A stretch of 64,000 nt of DNA from Rhizobium sp. 11515TR (lineage in GTDB: Bacteria > Pseudomonadota > Alphaproteobacteria > Rhizobiales > Rhizobiaceae): the NCBI RefSeq assembly GCF_002277895.1, contig NZ_CP023000.1, forward strand, positions 372,001 through 436,000, in the 5' to 3' direction. The translations under genes and the position numbers were made by a program. Positions 18,980 through 27,151 of the stretch are shown piece after piece (positions within the stretch are counted from its first letter, which is position 1; each line of letters opens with the position of its first letter). The notes beneath the pieces are model-generated. The model had not been told where the DNA came from, ran no database searches, and saw only the letters and a program-made list of their open reading frames with translations.

Positions 18980-19608
18980 CTGCGATGGCGATAGCGAATT
19001 CTCTTCAGGAGTTCCAAGCCGACGTTGCCCAATGCGACAGCTTGATAGCCAATGCACATCGGGCGGACGCTGTCGGTGTGCTACTGTTTACCCAGCGCGA
19101 CCGGGAGCAAATCACCGAGGCGGCATTCCTTAACCTCTTCATTGCTTGGGAAGGATTCGTGGAAGCCGCTTTCAGTGACTTCATGATGGGCGACGCCACG
19201 GTCAGCGGCGCTCAACCGGCGAAATACGTCTCGCCTCCGACGCGCGAGCATTCGTCGAAGATGGTCATCCATACGAACAAGTATTTTGACTTCTCGAACC
19301 ATGAGGCCGTGAAGCGCCTCGCCAAGCTGTATTTCGACAACGGCTATCCCATCGATGGGCCGGTGAGCAGCATCATTGCCGAGTTAGGGGAGCTGAAGTC
19401 TATCCGCAACGCCTGCGCCCATATCTCCACGACGACGACAGCGGCGCTCGAAGGCCTAGCCAACCGCATCCTTGGCCAGCCCCAGCCGGGAATCTCCGTG
19501 TATCGGCTCCTCACGATGGTGGACCCGCGACTGCAGAACAATTTGACAGTTTATGCCGGATACCGCGACAAGCTTCTCGCTGCGGCGGCGTTGATAGCTC
19601 AAGGGTAA
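18976..19608 (+). CDS. HEPN-domain putative RNase (MAE_28990-like)
   Basis: A 210-residue helical protein with the HEPN RNase motif Rx4H: R144 and H149 in IRNACAHIS, preceded by a helix FLNLFIAWEGFVEAAFSDFM. This matches the MAE_28990/MAE_18760 HEPN type, whose members are predicted ribonucleases of defence or toxin-antitoxin systems. The start is GTG 18976, overlapping the DUF262 stop by 4 bp, or ATG 18985. The arrangement suggests a nuclease toxin controlled by the DUF262 partner. Confidence 0.8.
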   Translation: MTAMAIANSLQEFQADVAQCDSLIANAHRADAVGVLLFTQRDREQITEAAFLNLFIAWEGFVEAAFSDFMMGDATVSGAQPAKYVSPPTREHSSKMVIHTNKYFDFSNHEAVKRLAKLYFDNGYPIDGPVSSIIAELGELKSIRNACAHISTTTTAALEGLANRILGQPQPGISVYRLLTMVDPRLQNNLTVYAGYRDKLLAAAALIAQG

Positions 19609-19907
19609 ACTCGATCTGCCTTGCCCATCTGCTGGAATCTGTGTGCCCGCAGCTTCCGAATAGCTTCGATGCTCCGTTGGGATCGTCGCTCAGAAGCGAT
19701 CACGGAGACCGAAAAGCACCGCAGATCTATGGAAGTAAATCCGATTCCGGCGAGCTAAGCTCAAACCTGCTATAGCGAACCACACGATAGGCCGAACGGC
19801 CGAAATGAAGGCGCAAAGCCGGCACCGTTCTCCGCGTGCGAGTAGCGCTAAGCCTACGGGTTAGATTGCTGCCGTCCAGAGCGAGCATGGTCGAGGCAAC
19901 ATAAGCC

Positions 19908-22217
19908 TTGCCACCATGCAAGGAATCCAGTCTTCTACCACGGAAAAATAGGTACGTTTCCTTGGCCGAGATTGTTGAAAGCGCGCTTCCGGGCTACGTA
20001 ATGGCCGACATTCCCGTTGAAGAGGGGAACGAAGGCACTCACACGTGGACCGCCGATCGCTGGCAAGAAGAATTTTCCGCTTCGCGTTCGCGGCTAAAAG
20101 CCTTCCTAGATGCTCGCGACCCATATGTGGTCTTGGCACGAACGGCGTCGCGCCTACTAATCGAAACTGTCCACGCAAGGCCGAAAATCCGACGTCTGGA
20201 GCAGGCAGAGGTCGAATTGCTTCAGACGCTACTCTTGGCTAGCGAGGCACCGGTGCTGCGGGTTCCGACGTCGCCGGGTAACTTTGTGAGGCTGTGGCAG
20301 CTTGTGGCACGCAATTTGCGGGCCTTCATGTTGCGGGAGGATGATAGGAAAGGTTGGGAGCGGCTAGGTCAACGTGTGCGAAACCATACGCTTTACTATC
20401 GCAATACGATGGAGCGGTCGGATTGCGAGCGCCTGCTGTCCGCCATTCTGACCCGCATTGACAAACAATCGCGCGATGCGATCGGCTTTGATTTAAGCGT
20501 CCTTTATGCGGCGATGACGCGCCTCTTTGAGATGGTGAGAGACCGCCAATCTACCTTCATGATGAAGTTAGGCGATCTACTCCATTCACAAGAGCACGCC
20601 AAAGTGAACGCGGCCATATCCTTCTTCAAGAGCGCTTATCCATTAGCAGGCTTGGTCTGGCGAGATAGAGACGAGCGGTACACCGATTTGCGTAGTTTGC
20701 GCTATGCTGCGTTTCAATTGTCGGAACTTGCATATCCCTGGATATTCACGTTTTCTCGCAAATCGTTAGAAGAAGCGTTCAGCCCTTCAATCGCGAATGA
20801 ACTGTTTTCCTTGGCTCATGACAAGGGAGAACTGGCGGGGGGCAATCCCGACCATTTCTATCTCAACAATCCGATCTGGGTGAAGCCTTATATACGGCTG
20901 CCGAATGACGAGCTCTTTGTTCCCCTGCCTCAACTCGCTTATTCCTTCCCTTTCGCCATCATCGAACGACTAATCGCCGAACACGATGGGCTCAAAAAAG
21001 CATACGAAGCCGCCCGAGCGGAATGCTTGGAAATTGAGATCGAGCGCAGCGTGCGCACAATGCTGCCAAGCGCGGAGGTTTACCGCGCGGTGCAATGGGA
21101 CGATCCCGAAACCGGAAAGACGTGGGAGAACGACATTGTAGCCCGTTTGGGTAATTTCCTTTTCGTTTTCGAGGCGAAATCAGGGCGCCTGCACGACATT
21201 GCCCGAAGGGGTGGAACGCGCAGTTTGAAGACCAATTTTGAAGACCTGTACGTCGAGCCAGGTATCCAAGGCTGGCGACTCCAAAATTATATCGACACGC
21301 ATGGTCGGAACGCCGAGTTCCGACTAAAGCGAGATGGATTACGGATTGATTTCCGACTCGACAAGCCCAAGGTTGTCTATCGCTTCAGCATTTGCATCGA
21401 GCATTTCGCTCACCTCACAAGCGCCCGACACAATCTTATGGCGCTGTCGTTGATTCAGGATGACACGGCTTGGGCTCCAGTCCTTTCGCTCGGCGAGCTG
21501 GGCATGATTGTCCGCTATCTCGACAGCGAGGGGGCCGCCCAACATTACCTGACACGACGCGCTACGCTGGAGGAGGTGCTCGCCTTCGAGGGTGATGAGC
21601 AGGACCTTCTATCGCTTTATCTCACGAACGGATTTTGGCTCGATGGCAAAGCTCTCGACGGTCAAGTTCTCCGGTTTTTTGAAGCTGATACTCCAGTCCG
21701 CATCCCCAAGATCCCAAGAGAAAACCGCCGGACCTTCGAGACCCCTGTGCCACTTTCGCCTCTTTGGCAGGCAATTTGCCGGGAACTCTATCAGGACAGA
21801 GAGAACCGTCACCGGTTTGACCTCATTAATGTCATCTTGAACCAATCACCGCCGACTCTTGCTGAGATCGAACGTCGCGTCCGTAAATATCGGCGCGGCG
21901 TGCCGCATCGGGGCGAGGACGCGATTAGCGTCCGCATGCCCGTCGGCAATCGCGTTTTCGTGTTGGCTTGCTTGTTGGCCAAGACTTTGCCGGATCAGCA
22001 GGAATGGCCGGCTTTCGGTCGATCCATGGCCCTCCCTTTCTTGCAGGAAGGAAACACTGTGGATTGTGCGTCGTTCGTGTTCGGCCGCCGAAGCAAGGAA
22101 AGCGGCTTCGACGGTTACTCGTTTTTGCGTGCCGGGCTTGCCCGAAAGCGCTCGCCACTGATGGATAATTTCGGACTCAGTGAGGAAGACTATTCCGAAG
22201 ACTCCGACGACGAGTGA
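19908..22217 (+). CDS. large protein with a PD-(D/E)XK nuclease-like core
   Basis: A 769-residue protein that I cannot place in a named family. Residues 1-390 are mainly helical. Around 385-425 there is a plausible PD-(D/E)XK core: an acidic helix EIEIERSV, D409 in ENDIVARL and E422-A-K424 in FVFEAKSG, the usual D...ExK spacing. The C-terminal third has no recognised motif and ends in an acidic tail. The start is uncertain: TTG 19908 is the first, with TTG 19962 and ATG 20001 possible. It lies 299 bp after the HEPN gene in the same direction. It is likely a defence nuclease; whether it acts alone or with its neighbours is unknown. Confidence 0.65.
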   Translation: MPPCKESSLLPRKNRYVSLAEIVESALPGYVMADIPVEEGNEGTHTWTADRWQEEFSASRSRLKAFLDARDPYVVLARTASRLLIETVHARPKIRRLEQAEVELLQTLLLASEAPVLRVPTSPGNFVRLWQLVARNLRAFMLREDDRKGWERLGQRVRNHTLYYRNTMERSDCERLLSAILTRIDKQSRDAIGFDLSVLYAAMTRLFEMVRDRQSTFMMKLGDLLHSQEHAKVNAAISFFKSAYPLAGLVWRDRDERYTDLRSLRYAAFQLSELAYPWIFTFSRKSLEEAFSPSIANELFSLAHDKGELAGGNPDHFYLNNPIWVKPYIRLPNDELFVPLPQLAYSFPFAIIERLIAEHDGLKKAYEAARAECLEIEIERSVRTMLPSAEVYRAVQWDDPETGKTWENDIVARLGNFLFVFEAKSGRLHDIARRGGTRSLKTNFEDLYVEPGIQGWRLQNYIDTHGRNAEFRLKRDGLRIDFRLDKPKVVYRFSICIEHFAHLTSARHNLMALSLIQDDTAWAPVLSLGELGMIVRYLDSEGAAQHYLTRRATLEEVLAFEGDEQDLLSLYLTNGFWLDGKALDGQVLRFFEADTPVRIPKIPRENRRTFETPVPLSPLWQAICRELYQDRENRHRFDLINVILNQSPPTLAEIERRVRKYRRGVPHRGEDAISVRMPVGNRVFVLACLLAKTLPDQQEWPAFGRSMALPFLQEGNTVDCASFVFGRRSKESGFDGYSFLRAGLARKRSPLMDNFGLSEEDYSEDSDDE

Positions 22218-22585
22218 TATTTTGTACAGCGAGACCGACGCGTTGGCTGATCGTGAACCATCGGACACCGGACGACCGCCACGCTATTTGCACCCGCCGA
22301 GCTAGGCTTCAGCTAGGCTCAGCACGCCTTTTTACGAGGCGATAGCTTTCGAAAATCGCCTTGCCTATTTGACGATCGCATATGAGGAGCGAGGCCTTCA
22401 GTGAGCCGGAAACGCCTGAGCACCGAGCCGGGCGCTTGACGGGCGGTTTGCGTTAAGATCCCATCATAGGTGAGCAATGGCCTGCAACGTAAACCGTCAG
22501 CCCTGAGCAGGCTTCAATTGCCGCGTTGCACGGAAATTCATCCGTGTGTAAGACCGGACACAGCATTACCGGGGACGAGGGAAAT
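22218..22585. other. intergenic region with an inverted repeat
   Basis: No gene recognised. CGGTTTGCGTT (22444-22454) and AACGTAAACCG (22486-22496) form an 11-bp inverted repeat with one mismatch, about 90 bp upstream of the GmrSD-type gene; it could be an operator or transcript hairpin. A short tandem repeat of AGCTAGGCT lies near 22300-22320. Confidence 0.4.
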
Positions 22586-24643
22586 ATGAAAGCCGCTGAA
22601 ACACGCATTGATAGGTTCCTGGCATCCAGCGAGACCGCTTTCACCATCCCGGTATACCAACGCAACTATGACTGGACGAAAACCCAGTGTCTCCAGCTCT
22701 TCAAGGATATTCTCTCGGTCGGAGAAGATGAATCCCAAAGCGCGCATTTTATTGGCAGTATCGTTTACGTGCATGACGATGTTTATTCATCTTCGGGTGT
22801 GACCGAACTGACGATTATCGACGGACAACAGCGTCTCACAACCCTCACTCTGATCTACGTGGCGATCTACCGTTTCGCCATGAAGCATAACAACCCGCAG
22901 ATGGCGCAGCGTATATTCAAGACGTATCTCATCAATGAGTTTGCCGTCGAAGAAGAGAAGCTAAAATTAAAGCCGACCGATAATAACAAGATAGCGTTGG
23001 CGCAAATCCTCGACCCGCAGGAAGGGGTCAAAGTCACCGGCTATTCGCGGCTTATAGAGAATTTTCGTTATTTCCAAGACCGCATCACCGCCGATAATTT
23101 CGAGACCGTGTTACGTGGTGTTTCTAAGCTCATTTTCGTGGATATCTCGCTTGACCGGCAGAAAGATAACCCGCAGCGGATTTTCGAAAGCCTCAACTCC
23201 ACCGGCTTGGAACTGTCGCAGGCCGACCTCATCCGGAACTACATTCTGATGGGCCTGCCGCGCAGAGAGCAGGAGAAAGTCTACAAAAATTTCTGGGAAC
23301 CGATTGAAGCCAATGCGCGGAACACGGAGTTGCATGAAAGCCGGGTGTCGGACTTTATCCGCGATTACTTAACCCTAAAGCAAAAAGACATTCCGAACAA
23401 AGGCGCGGTCTACGAGAAGTTCAAGGAACGCTACCCCGTACCGAATTCTCCCGAATTGATGAACGCTTTAGAAGAGATTCGTCGGCTGTCCGAGCTTTAT
23501 AAGAAGCTCCTGAATCCGTCCTTCGAGCCAGATCTCATTATTTCCCGCGAGATCGCGTACATCAATACACTGGAAATCAACACCGCCTATCCCTTCCTTT
23601 TGCGTGTGTATCAGGATTACAACGACGGCCTAATTTCGAAGGCCGTCTTCGTCGGCGTGTTGAAACTCGTCCAAAGCTATGTTTGGCGGCGCCTGATTAT
23701 CGGACTCCCGACAAACGCTCTCAACAAGATTTTCATGGGCCTCTATGATCGAGTCGAGATGGGAGAATATCTTGAATCTATCGAACGCTCGCTGGCGCAC
23801 AGGACCGGCACGCAGCGCTTCCCTCGCGACGCTGAAGTGGTCTTGAACCTTAAAGACAAGGATATGTACAACACCAAGGGGCGCACCCGTCTGTACTTCT
23901 TTGACCGCCTGGAGAACCACCAGAACAATGAGTATGTCGATGTTTCAGCAGCCGGTATCACTACTGAGCATATTTTCCCACAGAACCCAGACCCTGCATG
24001 GAAAGCGCTGATCACTGGTGAAGAATACGAGACCTTGAGGGATAAGTACCTCAACACCATCGGCAACCTCACCCTCTCCGGAAACAACGGCAAGCTTGGT
24101 AACAAGCTTTTTGCCGAAAAGAAGGTTATGAACGAGGACGGTGGAGAACAAGGCTACATCTACAGTCGCTTGTGGCTGAATCGCGACCTGCAGCAGTATG
24201 ATGAGTGGGGCGTGGCTCAGGTGGAGGAACGAGCCAATAGGATTGCCGAGCGCTTCTTAAAGGTTTGGCCCGCCCCCACCACCGAAATCGCGGTGACGAC
24301 GGACAGCGAAGAGGTGAGCATCTTCGATGCTGAGGAACCCCGGCATAAGCGTCTTGACCATGCCGTGTTTCTGGGCGCTCGGCTTCAGGTGACCCAAGTC
24401 ACAAGGCTGTACACCGAGGTTTTCAAGCAGCTGATTGAGCTGCAGCCTGAAGCGTTTCATGAAACGAAGCTTGGCGAACGCATTCAATTGTCAGCCGACC
24501 CCCAGACGCTAAGACAGGCCCTACAAATCGCGGATAGCTACTACATTGAGGGAAACATCGATTCGACGTTGAAGTTTGACCGATTGAAAGCGGCCCTTAC
24601 GGATTTGGGTCTCGAAGACGATCTGCTGATAAAGTACGCATAG
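22586..24643 (+). CDS. GmrSD-type restriction protein (DUF262-DUF1524 fusion)
   Basis: A 685-residue single-chain homologue of the type IV GmrSD restriction enzymes, which cut modified (for example glucosylated hydroxymethyl) phage DNA. The N-terminal DUF262 domain shows IPVYQRNYDW and IIDGQQRLTTLT (residues 78-89). The DUF1524 HNH-like nuclease shows TTEHIFPQN with H462 and IGNLTLSGNNGKLGNK with N494, followed by a helical C-terminal extension. ATG 22586 follows GAGGGAAAT; the longer frame from 22526 is not needed. It is a solitary gene between other defence modules. Confidence 0.88.
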   Translation: MKAAETRIDRFLASSETAFTIPVYQRNYDWTKTQCLQLFKDILSVGEDESQSAHFIGSIVYVHDDVYSSSGVTELTIIDGQQRLTTLTLIYVAIYRFAMKHNNPQMAQRIFKTYLINEFAVEEEKLKLKPTDNNKIALAQILDPQEGVKVTGYSRLIENFRYFQDRITADNFETVLRGVSKLIFVDISLDRQKDNPQRIFESLNSTGLELSQADLIRNYILMGLPRREQEKVYKNFWEPIEANARNTELHESRVSDFIRDYLTLKQKDIPNKGAVYEKFKERYPVPNSPELMNALEEIRRLSELYKKLLNPSFEPDLIISREIAYINTLEINTAYPFLLRVYQDYNDGLISKAVFVGVLKLVQSYVWRRLIIGLPTNALNKIFMGLYDRVEMGEYLESIERSLAHRTGTQRFPRDAEVVLNLKDKDMYNTKGRTRLYFFDRLENHQNNEYVDVSAAGITTEHIFPQNPDPAWKALITGEEYETLRDKYLNTIGNLTLSGNNGKLGNKLFAEKKVMNEDGGEQGYIYSRLWLNRDLQQYDEWGVAQVEERANRIAERFLKVWPAPTTEIAVTTDSEEVSIFDAEEPRHKRLDHAVFLGARLQVTQVTRLYTEVFKQLIELQPEAFHETKLGERIQLSADPQTLRQALQIADSYYIEGNIDSTLKFDRLKAALTDLGLEDDLLIKYA

Positions 24644-25030
24644 CAGTCTCCACCGGCCCGGAGCTAACTGCAGCGACAGCATATTAGCAATGAGCCAACT
24701 GTCAGCCGGGATGGCCCGCGTGCAGTTGGTTTCACCTCGTACGTGTGCATGCGACTTCCGAGAGTTTGAACCGAATGGTCCGGGCCCTCGCCAGCATCTG
24801 GACGATGATGATACCTTTCGAGAGGTCGGCGAGCAAGATATCCGATGCGGCGCACGCCGATCAGGTCGAGTTGACGCCGAAAGCGCAAAGTCGATCCGAG
24901 GCAAAAACGCTTTCGGGGTAGATTTGCATCACGGGCAATGTGAGAAATCGCCCGATTCGATGAAGACATTCTCAATGAAGACTATACTATAGATTGCGAG
25001 AAACATCGGCAGATAATTATTGAGGGCAAA
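24644..25030. other. intergenic region, no gene recognised
   Basis: About 390 bp. Open frames on both strands (24664-24975 minus, 24690-24992 plus) have no recognisable family and look non-coding. The last 60 bp are AT-rich and probably hold the promoter of the next two-gene module. Confidence 0.4.
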
Positions 25031-25786
25031 ATGAGCTTAGCGGCTGACATCGGTGCAATACCTCCATCGGTACCTGTTATGAAGCTCATTCACACGACAA
25101 GCGTTACCAATTTCCGATCAATGTGCGCTAGCGAAAGCCTCGTCCCCCAGCTTTGCCCTGTCATGTGCGAAGAGCTTACGTATTATTTTTACGGTCGGCC
25201 CGCCTATCGTCCCGGAAAATTGGACATCAATTCCCAAGAGAGGGATGCCAGAGCGGTTTGCCTTATATTCAAACGCGCCTCCATTAACTCTGTGGTGGGT
25301 ATCTACCCATGTGATACTGGTGCGCACGGAGGAAGCCTTTACGCTCCCTACCTCGATGGAGTGACCTTTGCAGACATGAATTGCGCATCAATTTCCGATG
25401 CAGAGGGCCGCATAGTCTCTCGCTTTTTTGATAATAATGAAGATTATTTTTACGGGCTGCCTGTCGAGGCTTTGACACCTGCCGCAAACGCAACAGCTGC
25501 TGCATACCACACTATGTTGTCATCGCTGAACAATACGAAATTGGATGACCGTTCGAGATCGATTGAGGTCGTTCAGGACAGCACAATGCCTCTGCTCGGC
25601 GCTCTAGAAGCCATTATCGCTCCTGATTTTTTACGTGCCGATCCAGATGTTTCGCCTTTCTTGGATAAATTACTGGCGGGGGGAGTGAACGTTGAGTTCC
25701 GGCGTGCACAGACGCTCACAAACGCGGCCAAAATGGTTGAAGCTTTTTTCCCAGAGGTAGCTCGTTTTCAGGGGATTGCGATATGA
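25031..25786 (+). CDS. unknown protein, possible ADP-ribosyltransferase-like (DarT-type) N-terminus
   Basis: A 251-residue protein that I cannot assign firmly. The segment KLIHTTSVTNFRSM (about residues 18-31), followed by ELTYYFYGRPAYR (about 48-60), resembles the start of ART-fold proteins such as DarT and KptA, where an H-T-x-x-x-N motif contacts NAD. This is inference; the catalytic glutamate is not evident. ATG 25031 is preceded by GAGGG. The stop overlaps the next gene by 4 bp, so the two form a coupled pair. Base composition is lower in GC than neighbouring genes, indicating recent transfer. Confidence 0.55.
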   Translation: MSLAADIGAIPPSVPVMKLIHTTSVTNFRSMCASESLVPQLCPVMCEELTYYFYGRPAYRPGKLDINSQERDARAVCLIFKRASINSVVGIYPCDTGAHGGSLYAPYLDGVTFADMNCASISDAEGRIVSRFFDNNEDYFYGLPVEALTPAANATAAAYHTMLSSLNNTKLDDRSRSIEVVQDSTMPLLGALEAIIAPDFLRADPDVSPFLDKLLAGGVNVEFRRAQTLTNAAKMVEAFFPEVARFQGIAI

Positions 25787-26937
25787 GCGATCAATTTGAG
25801 CTGGTAGGAGCTATCAATCCGCGAGGGAAGGCGCCGTCGATATGTGTGCCCGCATTTGGAAGCCGGACTTCCAACGATACATTTGTGCAGCTGATCGGAA
25901 TCGACGACCGGGCGGTGGACTTCGAAGTAGTTGAGGAAAGTAGTTGGGAGCCGGTCGCACCGCTTGCAATGCGCCGCTCGATACAGCCTGGGAGCCTGGC
26001 TCTTTATTGCATTGTGTGGTCGGATGAAAAACCCGACTGCGATATCGGCCAGATTGATGAGATCCGCCAGTCACTTCTTGAACGGCGGTGGCTCATCGAC
26101 ACTATCGAAAACCCGTTTGAGCAGTTGGATTTCGCGCAACTATCACGCTACCAAACCTGGTTTTCTGAAGTTGCCCAGAAATGTGAAGCATTTTTTAAGT
26201 CACGAGACGAGGTGCAATCTTGGCTTAGATACAGTTTAGTTCTTGGCCGTCTGCGTTCGACATTTTACGCGTTAGCCTTGAGCAAGAACGCCCCTGTCTC
26301 TCTCCGCCGCAAGATGGAAGCTGCCATTACGGTAGATGAGAAAGGAACCGACAATCTTTCTGATCCTGGCTTCCTGAAAAAGGGGCCGATTTTCAACAGT
26401 GAGGATATTGAGGCTATCAAACGCCAACTCGAGAACGATGTAGCTTATAATTACGGAAGAAGTAGGCTAAGTGGAGCATCTGACGGCAAGTTAAAGCCGG
26501 CTGAGACTGTTTCACGGCAGTGGACAAAGCGGCTAACTGTTTCCGATGCTCAGCGTAAGCGGACAGGAAACCAACGTGGTAGTATCACTCTTACCAAGTC
26601 ATCTCATCCGATCGATCAGGCGACGTATTTTCGAAACGAGCTTTTCGATAATGCGGAGTGGATACCGGGTAAATCCCGAAGCGGAGAGACACTGCAAACC
26701 GCTCTAATACGGTTCTCAACGAATGTATTGGGGCAAAACCTTGGAGTCTTGAGCATCCCTGTTAGTTTCGCTGCAAACAGGCAGGCTAGACAGGGGAATT
26801 ACACATCATTGTTGCATCTAGGCCCGCTTGCGCCCTGGTTCGAGGGTCAAGACATGACAAATAAATGGTTGGTTCTGGAACGTGATAACAACGGAGCATT
26901 CAGTTTGACCATTCAAGAAAACCAACCCACGGTTTGA
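25783..26937 (+). CDS. unknown partner protein of the two-gene module
   Basis: A 384-residue soluble protein with no family that I recognise. It is predicted mixed alpha/beta; there is a basic central region with KPAETVSRQWTKRLTVSDAQRK and a C-terminal segment SGETLQTALIRFSTNVLGQ that could be a DNA- or substrate-binding region. It starts inside the end of the preceding gene (ATGA), indicating coupled translation. As part of a toxin-antitoxin-like or defence pair it could be the sensor or neutralising partner. GC content is low for the window. Confidence 0.55.
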   Translation: MSDQFELVGAINPRGKAPSICVPAFGSRTSNDTFVQLIGIDDRAVDFEVVEESSWEPVAPLAMRRSIQPGSLALYCIVWSDEKPDCDIGQIDEIRQSLLERRWLIDTIENPFEQLDFAQLSRYQTWFSEVAQKCEAFFKSRDEVQSWLRYSLVLGRLRSTFYALALSKNAPVSLRRKMEAAITVDEKGTDNLSDPGFLKKGPIFNSEDIEAIKRQLENDVAYNYGRSRLSGASDGKLKPAETVSRQWTKRLTVSDAQRKRTGNQRGSITLTKSSHPIDQATYFRNELFDNAEWIPGKSRSGETLQTALIRFSTNVLGQNLGVLSIPVSFAANRQARQGNYTSLLHLGPLAPWFEGQDMTNKWLVLERDNNGAFSLTIQENQPTV

Positions 26938-27151
26938 TCAGAGGGTATTTTCCAAGTCCAATAAAACATAGGTGGGACTGGCACGGACTTTGCTCGGGAA
27001 GCATCTTTATCGGTCTGACATCGGTCATCTCCGATGCGTTAGACTACGCGATGCCATGCGTTCTGTCCTGGCGATAGAGCGCTCATAAGAGCAAATTGAA
27101 ACGTTGCCGGGTCACCTGCGCACATTGCTCCCGCATTTTTGTTATTACCGT

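Noticed and set aside
24521..24992. Overlapping frames on both strands after the GmrSD-type gene
   Set aside because: No motif, poor start sites and composition unlike coding neighbours.
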